Counted from the stretch's first letter, positions 43,336-53,201 are shown. The stretch: DNA of 64,000 bases from UBA5158 sp040389045 (GCA_040389045.1 JAZKAT010000053.1:1-64000), one strand, 5' to 3'. Made by a program: numbers and translations. Notes: generated by a model from the letters alone, not told the origin.

Positions 43336-45366
43336 TTAAGAAAGGTCTTTAGGTTTAATCAAAATTACCGGTTGTAAATTAAATTTGTGTTTTAAATTCG
43401 CTGCTAACGTGGTTAATTCTTTAATATCATAATTGTCGGGTAATTCATTAAATATCATTTTAGGAGTGAGAGTAAAAGAACTGTGTTTGTAATTGATTAA
43501 CCAGCTGTAGGTACGCGGTACATTGCCTACCGAACCTACCCACAATTCCTTGGAAGTTCCTCGAATGTTGATATTGGAATCCCAGAGCCGTAACACAATG
43601 GGTTTTTTGCTGCCATTGATATTTCGGAGTAAAACTAATACTGGTTTTTTGCCAAGATATAAGGGTGATACTAAGGGTAAATGTTCAGCGCTGCTGACAT
43701 CAGTAATACGCGGCAAAATATCACCCCAGCCGCGGTCTGAAGGTTCAAACCAGCCTTGTTTGAGTAACAAACTTTTAATGTCATCAAGAGTGCCTACCCA
43801 CTGCAAATTTAAGACTTCAATGGGCAAACCGACACGGCCTATACGATATAAGGGCAGGTTCGCGCCTTTATCCTGTGACCACCAGGTATCCAGAGTGTAG
43901 GTGTATCTTGGCCAATCCAACTGGCTGTAATTTAATTTGAGTTTATTGTAATTAATAAGGTAGCAAGCACTGGAACCCAGGACGACTAACAACAAGGCGA
44001 TAGTAACAATTCGTTTTGCATCAAAACTTTTTTCGCGGTGGCGATTGTAAGAAAGTTCAACCAGCATGATTAACGTTCCGCTTAATAACCACCCGCCGAT
44101 AATATCGGTAAACCAATGCGCGCCTAAATATAAACGTGAAATGCTGACCAAGCCAATCGTCACCAGAGCTAACGATAAAATCAAACGTTTGTTATGGATT
44201 TTCCTGGATTGGATAAGTAACAGGCATAATCCTATGTAAGCGGAGGTGGCTAAGGTGCAATGTCCGCTGGGATAGGAAAAACTTTCTGGGCTGTTAAGAA
44301 TGCCCCAGGGGCGCATGATATGAAACAGGTGCTTGAAACCCACTACGCAAACGGCAGTCAAACCAAAAAGGATTATGCCATGAACTACGATGCGCCAATG
44401 TTTTTTATAAGCCAGCCACGCCAGTACCACCCCAATGACAGGTATTATTATTTTTTTATCGCCCAGCAGGGTAAAAAACAACATGATGTCATCAACGGCC
44501 GGCGTGCGCAGGCTGCGAAAAATATAGAAAGCGGCACTATTAATTACAATATCCAATTCTTTTTGCGTACTGACGTAATAAGAGAGATAAGCAAATGCCA
44601 GCGCAGTAATTAATAAATAAAAAGCCAGGATAATTTGCCCATGAGTTTTTTTGTTATCGTGATGTCGTAGTAGTTTAGTGATGACGGAGAAATAGCGCGA
44701 ATCATCCAGCTTTTCCCAAATCGCACTTAACAGGATATTGATTTTATCGCGGATGAGAATAAAGATTTTATAGAGGGTCCAGGCACAGAAGATGACAAAC
44801 AATGCAACCAGCACTAACCGCAGCATCATGTTGGCGGCCATGTCAGGGGGTAATTCCATGGTCGCTTCCCCAATGATAATACCGGGCAACATATACAGTG
44901 GTGCCCAGCCGGTGGAAGCAACGATACTAGTCAAAATAAAACGTAATGGCTGCATGCGCAACATGCCCGCGACCACTGGCACGATAGCCCGGGTCGGTCC
45001 AAAGAAACGCCCAATGACCACACTCATACTGCCATAGCGGTCAAAGAATTTTTGTCCTGATGCCAGCCATTGAGGGCGGGTGCGAAATGGCCAGGTATTT
45101 CTCAAATTATCTTTGAAATAATAACCTAGCCAGTAACTGACATTATCGCCGGTGATAGCCCCCAGGATGGCCCAGATGAACGTTGACCAAACCGGAATGA
45201 CACCAGCACCAATTAACGTGCCAATGGCGGTCATGGCAATTGTGCCGGGAATGATAGTACCCAGGATGGCGATAGACTCTGCCGCACAAACAAGGAAAAC
45301 AACCAATCCAGCCGAATTTGGATGCAGATTTAACCATTGTAAAATTGGGCTGATTTTATCTGACAT
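43336..45366 (-). CDS. DedA-PAP2 fusion membrane protein (LssY-like)
   Basis: A 676-residue fusion. Residues about 1-200 are a DedA/VTT lipid-scramblase-type domain (GAITGDNVSYWLGY, then RFFGPTRAIVPVVAG). Residues about 240-450 are a PAP2 phosphatase with all three motifs: KHLFHIMRP, YPSGHC and SRLYLGAHWFTD. The C-terminal 200 residues are an LssY-type soluble domain. The architecture matches Legionella LssY, linked to type I secretion loci there, though no Lss genes are seen here. Predicted role: dephosphorylation of lipid phosphates such as undecaprenyl pyrophosphate. Confidence 0.9.
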   Translation of the reverse strand: MSDKISPILQWLNLHPNSAGLVVFLVCAAESIAILGTIIPGTIAMTAIGTLIGAGVIPVWSTFIWAILGAITGDNVSYWLGYYFKDNLRNTWPFRTRPQWLASGQKFFDRYGSMSVVIGRFFGPTRAIVPVVAGMLRMQPLRFILTSIVASTGWAPLYMLPGIIIGEATMELPPDMAANMMLRLVLVALFVIFCAWTLYKIFILIRDKINILLSAIWEKLDDSRYFSVITKLLRHHDNKKTHGQIILAFYLLITALAFAYLSYYVSTQKELDIVINSAAFYIFRSLRTPAVDDIMLFFTLLGDKKIIIPVIGVVLAWLAYKKHWRIVVHGIILFGLTAVCVVGFKHLFHIMRPWGILNSPESFSYPSGHCTLATSAYIGLCLLLIQSRKIHNKRLILSLALVTIGLVSISRLYLGAHWFTDIIGGWLLSGTLIMLVELSYNRHREKSFDAKRIVTIALLLVVLGSSACYLINYNKLKLNYSQLDWPRYTYTLDTWWSQDKGANLPLYRIGRVGLPIEVLNLQWVGTLDDIKSLLLKQGWFEPSDRGWGDILPRITDVSSAEHLPLVSPLYLGKKPVLVLLRNINGSKKPIVLRLWDSNINIRGTSKELWVGSVGNVPRTYSWLINYKHSSFTLTPKMIFNELPDNYDIKELTTLAANLKHKFNLQPVILIKPKDLS

Positions 45367-45450
45367 AATGATTTATAAGGTTAATCCAATTATCTTGAAG
45401 ATACTTTAGCGAGATTATTTTAGGATGCAAGATTTAATTCTTTGCACAGT

Positions 45451-46407
45451 TTATGATACATGTTCGCCCGCAGCTTGTTTATCAGCATGGTAAGAAGATC
45501 TGACCAATGGCCCGCTTGCAACATTACTAAAACCCAGGTTTTGAGCCAGTTCTCCCAATGCCGCAAATTGTACCGGTGTGACATAACGGTCCACGGGCGA
45601 ATGAAATTTACTGGGTTGTAAATACTGGCCCATGGTGATCATATCAACGTCGTGCGCACGCAAATCACGCAAGGTTTGTTCGATTTCACTGTCGGTTTCG
45701 CCTAATCCTAGCATCACGCCCGATTTGGTCGGTATGTGCGGGAAGCGGCGTTTAAATTCTTTTAGTAATAATAAAGAATGCGCATAGTCTGAACCAGGGC
45801 GGATTTGTTTGTAGAGGCGTGGCACCGTTTCAATGTTATGGTTGAAGACATCTGGCAATTCAACGGCGGTGGCGTTTAACGCGGCTTCCATGCGTCCACG
45901 ATAATCCGGGACTAATACTTCCAGTTTAATCGTGGGAGATTTTTCCCGTATGGCTTTTAAACACGCGCTAAAGTGGCTGGCGCCGCCGTCACGCAAATCA
46001 TCGCGGTCAACCGAAGTAATGACTACATAGCGCAAACCCATTTGGGCAATGGTGTTAGCCAGATTAATCGGTTCATTTACATCAAGTGGATCGGGCCGGC
46101 CATGGCCGACTGCACAAAAAGTGCAGCGCCGCGTACATTTGTCACCCATGATCATGAAGGTGGCGGTGCCGTGGGTAAAACATTCCGGTAAATTGGGGCA
46201 ATTGGCTTCTTCGCAAACGGTTACCAGCTTATTTTCGCGCAGGATTTTTTTTAAGTCTGAGACGGCTGGCGAAGCGGGCAGACGGATACGTATCCAGTCT
46301 GGTTTGCGCAGTGCAGCAGTAGTCGGTTCAATTTTAATGGGAATGCGCGCCAGCTTGTCGGCGCCCCGCTGTTTTTGGGTAGGATCAATTGGTTGTTTAG
46401 GTTGCAT
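45451..46407 (-). CDS. lipA: Lipoyl synthase
   Basis: A 318-residue radical SAM enzyme inserting two sulfurs into protein-bound octanoyl groups. The auxiliary cluster Cys65/Cys70/Cys76 is in CEEANCPNLPEC, the radical SAM cluster is CTRRCTFC (91-98), and the C-terminal RSSYHADKQ ends in the conserved RSSY Ser ligand. It overlaps lipB by 11 bp. Confidence 0.97.
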   Translation of the reverse strand: MQPKQPIDPTQKQRGADKLARIPIKIEPTTAALRKPDWIRIRLPASPAVSDLKKILRENKLVTVCEEANCPNLPECFTHGTATFMIMGDKCTRRCTFCAVGHGRPDPLDVNEPINLANTIAQMGLRYVVITSVDRDDLRDGGASHFSACLKAIREKSPTIKLEVLVPDYRGRMEAALNATAVELPDVFNHNIETVPRLYKQIRPGSDYAHSLLLLKEFKRRFPHIPTKSGVMLGLGETDSEIEQTLRDLRAHDVDMITMGQYLQPSKFHSPVDRYVTPVQFAALGELAQNLGFSNVASGPLVRSSYHADKQAAGEHVS

Positions 46408-47056
46408 AAAGCGTTTCCAACGAAAATTCCCGGGTAGTATAGCGCAAATTTGTGGTGAGATACTCTATTAGTTTATTGCGTACGGCACCAGTATCAATAA
46501 GAGGTTGCAAGCTCTGTAACTGCGTCATGGCAAGATTGGGAAAACCGCAGGGATTGATCTGGGTGAAAGGACTAAGGTCCATCGCCACATTCAACGCCAG
46601 GCCATGGTAAGCACAGCCGCGGCGAATGCGTAAACCCACGGAGCAGATTTTTTTATCGTTAACATAAACGCCGGGTGCTGTACATTGCGCGCTGGCGCTG
46701 ATTTGCTGGCTGGCGAGTAATTGAATGACGGATTGTTCTAAAATGGTAACCAGTTCGCGAACATTTAATTTTTTGCGCTTCACATCGACCAAAGTGTAAA
46801 TCACTAATTGGCCCGGCCCATGATAAGTCACCTGACCGCCGCGATCGGTTTTGATAACAGGAGTGTCGCCGGGATTTAACACATGCTCGGGTTTGCCATT
46901 TTGGCCTTGGGTAAAAACCGGCTGATGTTCCAGCGTCCAAATTTCATCGGTAGTGTCTTCTGTGCGTTGGTCGGTAAAACGTTTCATGGCTTGCCAGCAG
47001 GGCAAGTAAGCGATAGGTTGCGAAAAATTGCGAATAATAATTGAATGCGTGTTCAT
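46397..47056 (-). CDS. lipB: Octanoyl-[ACP]:protein N-octanoyltransferase
   Basis: A 219-residue acyltransferase that starts lipoate assembly by moving octanoate from ACP to apo-domains. TDRGGQVTYHGPGQLV is the signature, KKICSVGLRI holds the catalytic Lys and INPCGF the catalytic Cys. It overlaps ybeD upstream by 4 bp and lipA downstream by 11 bp. Confidence 0.97.
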   Translation of the reverse strand: MNTHSIIIRNFSQPIAYLPCWQAMKRFTDQRTEDTTDEIWTLEHQPVFTQGQNGKPEHVLNPGDTPVIKTDRGGQVTYHGPGQLVIYTLVDVKRKKLNVRELVTILEQSVIQLLASQQISASAQCTAPGVYVNDKKICSVGLRIRRGCAYHGLALNVAMDLSPFTQINPCGFPNLAMTQLQSLQPLIDTGAVRNKLIEYLTTNLRYTTREFSLETLYAT

Positions 47057-47325
47057 AAAGCCATTAAGACTAACGGGTTGGCAGTGAGGTCACGATAAAT
47101 ATTGTCTAACTGTTCCTGACTGTTGACATGCACACTAATAGAGAATGCGACATATTTACCATCTTTACTGGGGCGTTTAGTAATGGAGCTTTCGGCAAAG
47201 TCCGGGTAATGCTTGGTGATAATTTCTAGTACCATTTGGTCGAAAGCTACTGAAGGCGCGCCGAATATCTTGATGATGAAATCACAAGGGAATTCTAAAA
47301 GAGGTTTGTTATCTTCGGTTGTCAT
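47053..47325 (-). CDS. ybeD: DUF493 family protein YbeD
   Basis: A 90-residue alpha/beta protein of the YbeD family, ACT-like fold, function unknown. I start at ATG 47325 (MTTEDNKPLLEFPCDFIIKI); the longer frame begins inside a palindromic repeat at 47351-47375 and is unlikely. FPCDFIIKIFG and KDGKYVAFSISVHVNSQEQL are typical. It is conserved between dacA and lipB in gammaproteobacteria. Confidence 0.9.
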   Translation of the reverse strand: MTTEDNKPLLEFPCDFIIKIFGAPSVAFDQMVLEIITKHYPDFAESSITKRPSKDGKYVAFSISVHVNSQEQLDNIYRDLTANPLVLMAL

Positions 47326-47385
47326 GAAAAAAGGGCCCTTAAGAGTTGTGTCATGCCTGCCTGCGCGTACATGACACAAGAATCT

Positions 47386-48606
47386 TTAACCATTATTCGC
47401 TTTTTCCGCGGAGTGCGAAAATAATTTATGGAAGCCAAAACTCACGGAATCGGAAACTCGGCGCATAATGCCGCCGCGTGGATTGTCTTTCATGGCGATC
47501 AGTGGTTTGCTTAATACAACCTGGTTATTAAGGACTATGTTTACTGTGCCATAGGATTCGCCCTTAACAATCGGCGCGGTCAAAGGTTCATTCAGCTGGT
47601 AAACGGTTTGAATATTTTTGAATTGGCCAGAAGGTACAGTGGCATATAAATCCTGGTCAATACCTAGCGGCACTTCTTTTTGTTTACCTTTCCAGATACG
47701 GGCGTGGGTCAAGGTGGTACCCGCGTTATACACTTTGTGTGTTTCATAAAAACGGAAACCGTACGTTAATAAACGGATGGAATCTTCGGTGCGAATTTCA
47801 TCGCTAGGCGCACCCATGATCACACTGATTAAACGCATGCCGTCTTTGACTGCTGACGCCACCAGGCAATACCCAGCATCATCGGTATGGCCAGTCTTTA
47901 AGCCATCCGCGTATTGATAACGCCATAACAAACGGTTGCGGTTAGGTTGTTTAATGCCATTGTAGGTAAACCATTTTTCAGAAAATAATTTGTAATCTTC
48001 CGGATAATCGCGGGTCAATGCTTGCGCCAGCGTCGCGAAGTCACGCGGTGTTGAATAATGTTTAGGGTTGGGTAAACCAGTACTGTCGATGAAATGGCTG
48101 TCTTTCATGCCAAGTACTTTGGCTTGCGCATTCATGATGCTGGCGAATGCATCTTCAGTGCCGGCGATGTATTCCGCCATTGCTACCGAGGCATCATTTC
48201 CGGATGCCACAGCGATACCTTGCATCAAGTCTTTTACGGGAACTTCAGCGCCTACTTTTACAAACATGCGTGAACCGCCGGTTTTCCAGGCGGCGGTGCT
48301 AATCCTGACTTGGTCTGTAGGATGAATGGAGCCCGCTTTCAAGGTGCTGGAAATAATATAGAGTGACATTAATTTGGTTAGGCTGGCGGGAGCCATGCGC
48401 GCGTCGGCATTTTTTTCAGCCAATACTTTACCGCTGGCGGCATCGACCAGAATAAAACCTTTTGCATCAATGCTGGGAACGGCGGGGGAAATCATCACTT
48501 GCGGTTGCAGGGCGACGGGAATAATAGGGTTGGCCCAGCTAATATTAGACAGGGTCATAAAACTTAAAAAGCTGATAAAAAGAGCAAAACTTACTTTGCG
48601 TGACAT
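47386..48606 (-). CDS. dacA: D-alanyl-D-alanine carboxypeptidase (PBP5/6 type)
   Basis: A 406-residue periplasmic enzyme from ATG 48606, with AGGA upstream; an ATG at 48624 is also possible. The signal peptide ends near SWA-N. The active-site motifs are SLTK (75-78), SGN (135-137) and KTG (237-239). The C-terminal domain ends in an amphipathic helix (GFHKLFSHSAEK) for membrane attachment. It trims pentapeptide side chains. First gene of dacA-ybeD-lipB-lipA. Confidence 0.95.
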   Translation of the reverse strand: MSRKVSFALFISFLSFMTLSNISWANPIIPVALQPQVMISPAVPSIDAKGFILVDAASGKVLAEKNADARMAPASLTKLMSLYIISSTLKAGSIHPTDQVRISTAAWKTGGSRMFVKVGAEVPVKDLMQGIAVASGNDASVAMAEYIAGTEDAFASIMNAQAKVLGMKDSHFIDSTGLPNPKHYSTPRDFATLAQALTRDYPEDYKLFSEKWFTYNGIKQPNRNRLLWRYQYADGLKTGHTDDAGYCLVASAVKDGMRLISVIMGAPSDEIRTEDSIRLLTYGFRFYETHKVYNAGTTLTHARIWKGKQKEVPLGIDQDLYATVPSGQFKNIQTVYQLNEPLTAPIVKGESYGTVNIVLNNQVVLSKPLIAMKDNPRGGIMRRVSDSVSFGFHKLFSHSAEKANNG

Positions 48607-48957
48607 GAATTTATTCCTGTACATAGTTCTTAAAATAGTCTAAATGCTGCGCTGCGTGTTTGGGACAAAGTACGTTGTTTATACTAGTCGTAGCGGGTGG
48701 TAAAGTCCAATAATTCTCGATTAGATATATTACCTGTCATTTCCGGGCAGGCGCGCCCCTTTCACTTGTGGTTGGGCTGGCGCGCCTGTGTGGAAATGAC
48801 ACGGGTGTAAACTGGGATTTTTGTGAAGATGGCTATAGATTTTTCCACTATAACTTAGTAAGATTTCGCGGGACTGATTTGGTAATAGCATAGTGTAATC
48901 AATTTAGTGTTTATTAGTACGGAAAATCAATTTTTAAATTTGTTTAGGAGTAATAAA
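48607..48957. other. Intergenic region with an inverted repeat
   Basis: Contains a long hairpin at about 48736-48802, where GTCATTTCCGGGCAGGCGCG pairs with CGCGCCTGTGTGGAAATGAC, a family A variant. The final 60 bp before ATG 48958 carry the leader and RBS AGGAG of the next gene. No other open frame is convincing. Confidence 0.6.
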
Positions 48958-49374
48958 ATGTCTTTATATCGTCGTTTAATCGTTGCTGTTGCTGCTTTAG
49001 GTTTGGCAACTTCAGTGTTCGCTGCTGATGAAAATGCACCAACCACGACCACCACCACAACTGATACTACTGCAACTGCTCCAACAACTGAAACAACTCC
49101 TGGCCCAACGGCTGAAACAACCAAGGAAGACACCACCACCACGACAACCACAACCACCACCGCTTCTACTGACAAAGTTGACATCAACAAAGCAACTGTC
49201 AAAGAATTGATGAAGGTTAAAGGTTTGAGCGCGGCTAAGGCTAAAGCGATTGTGTTATTTCGCAAAAAGCACGGTGATTTCAAATCCATTGATGACCTGA
49301 AAGATGTTAAGGGCTTCAAAAAGTTGAGCGATAAGAAGTTCCAAGAATTGCAAGATCGTTTAACAGCGGGTTGA
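48958..49374 (+). CDS. Secreted ComEA-like helix-hairpin-helix protein with Thr-rich linker
   Basis: 138 residues from ATG 48958 after AGGAG. A signal peptide (LIVAVAALGLATSVFAA) is followed by about 50 residues of Thr/Glu/Pro low complexity and a C-terminal double helix-hairpin-helix: VDINKATVKELMKVKGLSAA and FKSIDDLKDVKGFKKLSDK. This is the ComEA/YbaV-type periplasmic DNA-binding module used in DNA uptake. The presence of a pilin gene nearby fits competence, but no other com genes are seen. Confidence 0.88.
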   Translation: MSLYRRLIVAVAALGLATSVFAADENAPTTTTTTTDTTATAPTTETTPGPTAETTKEDTTTTTTTTTTASTDKVDINKATVKELMKVKGLSAAKAKAIVLFRKKHGDFKSIDDLKDVKGFKKLSDKKFQELQDRLTAG

Positions 49375-49390
49375 TTTTTTTAGAGTTGAA

Positions 49391-49418
49391 AAAGGGCGCC
49401 TTTGGTGCCCTTTTTTTT
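49391..49418 (+). terminator. Rho-independent terminator of the HhH gene
   Basis: GGGCGCC-TTT-GGTGCCC stem-loop followed by eight T residues, 17 bp after the stop codon. Confidence 0.9.
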
Positions 49419-49456
49419 GTTTTGTTGTTTCTGTCATGCCATGCGCGCGTTACCCC

Positions 49457-49552
49457 CGCTGCGCCCACCCCTGTCATTCCCGCCTACGCGGGAATGACAG
49501 GCGGAGAGTGCGCGGGAATGACAAGCGGGGGGTGTGCTGGCATGACAGATTG
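49457..49552. repeat. Family A repeat cluster in the glycosyltransferase 3' end
   Basis: TGTCATTCCCGCCTACGCGG-GAATGACA is followed by two partial copies, GCGCGGGAATGACA and GTGCTGGCATGACA. The minus-strand glycosyltransferase reads through this cluster, giving its tail VMPAHPP...VIPAHSPPVIPA. Confidence 0.85.
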
Positions 49553-50728
49553 GTAAATTTCCATCTGCCTTGCAATAATTTCCTCGTTACCCATCATGTT
49601 ATTAAACTTTTCCGCCGCATTTTGTCCATATTCAGCAACTAATTTTTTATCCTCCGCCAGCAATAAAATTTTCTCCGCTAAATTCCCGGGGATTAACGGA
49701 TCATACAGCAAACCCGTTTTTTTATTGTCAACTAACCAGGCGGTAGGCCCGCGGTCGCTGCCTATGACGGGGCGTCCATGCCGCATTGCTTCAGTAATTA
49801 CCAGGCCAAATGCTTCAAGGCCAATGCTGGGAAAAATGACTGCCATGGCTTCTTCATAAAGTGGTTCCGGATCACACCAACCCAGGAAAAAAATATTTTC
49901 CTGCAACTTGAGCGCATGCACTTTTGCTTGCAACTGAGCTTCGCAATTACCTTTGCCAGCTATTTTTAAAATAAGCTTAGGATTGCTCTGACAAGCCAGG
50001 GCAAATTCATTTATTAAATTGACTACACCTTTGTGCGGGCTAAGTTGACCTACATAGAGAAAATGCCGCAGCTGCGCATTTTCCAAAGCCAGCGGTTTGC
50101 TGTTAGCGCGGAACATCGGTAGATAATAAGGCGCAGGAAAATTATTTTGTTCGAGATAGTTTGTTAACTGCGGTGAAGGTGCAATAAATTTTTTCACAAT
50201 TTTTTTGAGTAGTGTTTTCAGGCGCAGAAAAGCATAAAGCCGCCCAAGATAAACAATACCGTTGAGATCACGCCGGTGTTGCCACACACAATCGGTATGC
50301 AAGCCAGTCGCGCAAGGTTGCAAATTCTGGTGAAGGTTCCAGCCCGTCGGACAAATGCAGGCATAATCATGCAAGGTTTGTACAACAGGATAAGGACGCA
50401 CTGCTTTAAGCAAGGAAATGGTATATTTTTTTACATTGTGTAAATGAATGACATCAGGATTGATGCGTTTGATCGCGCGCCGAATTTGCTGGTATTTAAA
50501 CGGATTAAAAAATAATCGCCAAAAATAACGTAGCAAAGGTTTTGCAGTTTCTTTTAAAATAATACTATTGTTGTCTATTTTATCTTCAGGACCAAAGCTC
50601 AAACTATAGACTTCAAGGTTGGCTTGTTTTTCTAAAGCGGATTTTAAAGTGAAAAAATATTTTTCCGCGCCACCGCCGTCTGGGTTGTGGTTATCGGTGA
50701 TCAGCAAAATTTTATAGATTGACTTCAT
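49484..50728 (-). CDS. Glycosyltransferase, family 4 (GT-B)
   Basis: A 414-residue GT-B enzyme adding a sugar to a glycolipid or polysaccharide. LLITDNHNPDGGGAEKYFFT is the N-terminal acceptor-side signature, VIHLHNVKKYT follows, FLYVGQLSPHKGV opens the C-domain and AVIFPSIGLEAFGLVITEAM is the EX7E nucleotide-sugar site. The last 20 or so residues derive from family A repeats, so the ancestral C-terminus was near EIYQS. Divergent from the polysaccharide operon beginning at 50804. Confidence 0.9.
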   Translation of the reverse strand: MKSIYKILLITDNHNPDGGGAEKYFFTLKSALEKQANLEVYSLSFGPEDKIDNNSIILKETAKPLLRYFWRLFFNPFKYQQIRRAIKRINPDVIHLHNVKKYTISLLKAVRPYPVVQTLHDYACICPTGWNLHQNLQPCATGLHTDCVWQHRRDLNGIVYLGRLYAFLRLKTLLKKIVKKFIAPSPQLTNYLEQNNFPAPYYLPMFRANSKPLALENAQLRHFLYVGQLSPHKGVVNLINEFALACQSNPKLILKIAGKGNCEAQLQAKVHALKLQENIFFLGWCDPEPLYEEAMAVIFPSIGLEAFGLVITEAMRHGRPVIGSDRGPTAWLVDNKKTGLLYDPLIPGNLAEKILLLAEDKKLVAEYGQNAAEKFNNMMGNEEIIARQMEIYQSVMPAHPPLVIPAHSPPVIPA

Positions 50729-50803
50729 ACAGTATTTCGTTAGAGTAAAGTACCTAAAATTGTACCATCATTATAAGTATTATCAGAGGCTAAAATTATC
50801 AGT

Positions 50804-51820
50804 ATGGCAAAACAACGTGCATTTATTACCGGCATTACGGGAATGGTGGGTTCTCATTTAGCGGATTTTTTGTTGGAGAATACCGATTGGGATATTTTTG
50901 GCATGTGCCGCTGGCGCAGTCCGCTGGATAATATCGCGCATCTTATTCCGCAAATCAATCAGGGCAAGCGTCTGCATTTGGTTTATGCGGATTTACGCGA
51001 TTCCGCATCGATTGATCATGCGATCAAAGAAGTAAAGCCCGATTATGTTTTTCATCTGGCCGCGCAAAGTTATCCGCAAACCAGTTTTACGGCGCCGCTT
51101 GATACTTATGAAACAAATATCCAAGGCACTGCGCGCGTTCTGGAAGCGCTGCGCCATTATAAAAAAGATGCGATTATCCATATTTGTGCATCATCGGAAG
51201 TTTTTGGCCGGGTGCCAAAAGAAAAATTACCCATTGATGAGGAATGTACGTTTCATCCTGCTTCGCCTTATGCCATTTCAAAAGTGGGTACGGATTTAGT
51301 CGGTCGTTTTTATGCGGAAGCGTATCAAATGACGGTGATGACTACGCGTATGTTTACGCATACTGGCCCGCGACGTGGTGATGTTTTTGCGGAATCAACT
51401 TTTGCCAAACAAATTGCCATGATTGAAAAAGGCTTGATTTCACCTACGGTTAAAGTAGGCAATCTGGACTCTTTACGCACTTTCGCGGATGTACGTGATG
51501 CGGTATCGGCTTATTATTTGTTAGTGACGCATAATCCAATCGGCGGCGCTTATTATAATATTGGCGGGACTTACACTTGTACGGTGCGGCAATTGCTGGA
51601 TTATTTGATTTCCATTTCCACCGCGAAAGATAAAATCAAGACTGAAATTGATCCGAAACGCTTGCGACCGATTGATGCGGATTTGCAGGTACCGGATACC
51701 AGCAAATTTGAAAAGCATACTGGTTGGAAACCCGTAATTAAATTTGAGCAAACGATGCAGGATTTATTGGATTATTGGCGTTTTCGCATTTCTCACTCGA
51801 CTGAGTTTTTAGTAAGATAA
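50804..51820 (+). CDS. GDP-sugar 4,6-dehydratase (GMD-like SDR)
   Basis: A 338-residue extended SDR. GITGMVGSHLADFLL is the NAD(P) loop, ICASSEVFG provides the active Ser, and SPYAISKVG gives the YxxxK dyad. The C-terminus IDPKRLRPIDADLQVPDTSK resembles GDP-mannose 4,6-dehydratases. Because gmhA- and hddC-like genes follow, the natural substrate may be GDP-D-glycero-D-manno-heptose (DmhA-like) and not GDP-mannose, which is inference. First gene of an operon with 51858-53170. Confidence 0.87.
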   Translation: MAKQRAFITGITGMVGSHLADFLLENTDWDIFGMCRWRSPLDNIAHLIPQINQGKRLHLVYADLRDSASIDHAIKEVKPDYVFHLAAQSYPQTSFTAPLDTYETNIQGTARVLEALRHYKKDAIIHICASSEVFGRVPKEKLPIDEECTFHPASPYAISKVGTDLVGRFYAEAYQMTVMTTRMFTHTGPRRGDVFAESTFAKQIAMIEKGLISPTVKVGNLDSLRTFADVRDAVSAYYLLVTHNPIGGAYYNIGGTYTCTVRQLLDYLISISTAKDKIKTEIDPKRLRPIDADLQVPDTSKFEKHTGWKPVIKFEQTMQDLLDYWRFRISHSTEFLVR

Positions 51821-51857
51821 TTCATACATTTTCGCAAGCCTAAAGGGAGCAAAGAGC

Positions 51858-52478
51858 ATGCAGAATTTAATTAAGCTCGAGATTCAAAAAACTCAAACCA
51901 TGCTGGCTGCCATTGCGCAAAATACCGCGTTGCTGCAAATGGTGGAAACTGTCACCCGCCAGTGTGTTAATGCCTTGCGTAATAATGGCAAAATTCTTTT
52001 TGTTGGTAACGGTGGCAGTGCGGCGGATGCGCAGCACTTGGCGGCGGAATTGGTTAGTCGTTTCCGTTATGATCGTCCGGGTTTGCCTGGTATTGCGTTA
52101 ACCACGGATACGTCCGCGTTGACTGCGATCGGTAATGATTATTCCTATGAAAAAGTTTTTTCGCGCCAGATTGAAGCGCTAGGTCAGCCTGGCGATGTGT
52201 TGATTGGTATTTCCACCTCGGGCAAATCACCCAATATTTTACGCGCTTTTGAAGCGGCACGCGCCAAGAGTATTATTACCGTTGGTTTTACTCGGGACAG
52301 TGCACCCATGTTTGATGAGCGTTGTGATTTTGTTGTCAATATGCCGACGAATGAAACCTCTAAAGCCCAGGAAGGACATATTTTGTTGGGCCACATCATT
52401 TGCCAGTTAATAGAAGAAGAAATGTTCGGCGCGCAATACAATCCTGAATTAAAAACGATTAAAGCAGTGACAGCCTGA
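51858..52478 (+). CDS. gmhA: Phosphoheptose isomerase
   Basis: A 206-residue SIS-domain isomerase converting sedoheptulose 7-phosphate to D-glycero-D-manno-heptose 7-phosphate. FVGNGGSAADAQHLAAELV is the GmhA signature, GISTSGKSPNIL the SIS phosphate site, and QEGHILLGHIICQLIE holds the C-terminal catalytic Glu/His. The RBS is AAAGGGAG. Its TGA overlaps the next ATG by one base. Confidence 0.93.
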   Translation: MQNLIKLEIQKTQTMLAAIAQNTALLQMVETVTRQCVNALRNNGKILFVGNGGSAADAQHLAAELVSRFRYDRPGLPGIALTTDTSALTAIGNDYSYEKVFSRQIEALGQPGDVLIGISTSGKSPNILRAFEAARAKSIITVGFTRDSAPMFDERCDFVVNMPTNETSKAQEGHILLGHIICQLIEEEMFGAQYNPELKTIKAVTA

Positions 52479-53170
52479 TGCAAGCGATCATTTTAGCCGG
52501 TGGCTTTGGCACGCGATTACGTTCGGTGTTGGCGGATGTGCCAAAACCGATGGCGCCATTGCACGGCAAGCCTTTTTTAGCCTATTTATTGTATTATCTA
52601 AAAGGCCAGGGCGTCACGGATGTTGCATTGTCAGTGCATTATCTGCGTGAACAAATCGAAGCATATTTTGGGAATTCTTATAAAGAAATTTCGATTCAAT
52701 ATGCGGTAGAAGAACGGCCGTTAGGAACCGGCGGGGCGATTATCAAATCATTGCCGTTGACTGATCCGTCACGACCGGTATTTGTGTTAAACGGCGATAC
52801 GTTTTTGCAAATGGATTATCGAGCCATGCTGGTTATGCATCATCAGCATGGCGGTTTGTTGTCAATGGCGTTGCGTAGTGTTGATGATTGCAGTCGTTAT
52901 GGTGTGGTAATGACAGAAAATAATGTCATTACCGCTTTTAAAGAGCAGGGCGGTAGTTACCCTGGCTTGATTAACGCGGGTGTGTACTTGTTAAATGCGA
53001 ATTTGTTTCGGGGCCGAAGTTTTCCTGAGCAGTTTTCATTTGAAAGGGATTTTTTATTTCCTGAAGTTGCCAGCATTAAACCGCAGGCTTTTGTCGTAGA
53101 AGATTATTTTATAGATATCGGCGTGCCGGAAGATTATGAGCGGGCGATGAATGACTTTTTGATAAGTTAA
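52478..53170 (+). CDS. hddC: D-glycero-alpha-D-manno-heptose 1-phosphate guanylyltransferase-like protein
   Basis: A 230-residue nucleotidyltransferase. MQAIILAGGFGTRLRSVLAD contains the GGxGTRL signature and KPMAPLHGKPFLAYLL the metal/sugar region; ERPLGTGGAI and FVLNGDTFL follow. With GmhA directly upstream, the HddC role (GDP-heptose formation) is most likely. The kinase HddA and phosphatase GmhB that link the two steps are not in the window. Confidence 0.85.
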   Translation: MQAIILAGGFGTRLRSVLADVPKPMAPLHGKPFLAYLLYYLKGQGVTDVALSVHYLREQIEAYFGNSYKEISIQYAVEERPLGTGGAIIKSLPLTDPSRPVFVLNGDTFLQMDYRAMLVMHHQHGGLLSMALRSVDDCSRYGVVMTENNVITAFKEQGGSYPGLINAGVYLLNANLFRGRSFPEQFSFERDFLFPEVASIKPQAFVVEDYFIDIGVPEDYERAMNDFLIS

Positions 53171-53201
53171 ATTATTATCGTCTCATTTACGGGAGTACCA
53201 C

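Noticed and set aside
48927..49319. 130-codon minus-strand frame rich in Val
   Set aside because: It is the complement of the Thr-rich linker of the helix-hairpin-helix gene; the plus frame has a signal peptide, RBS and terminator.
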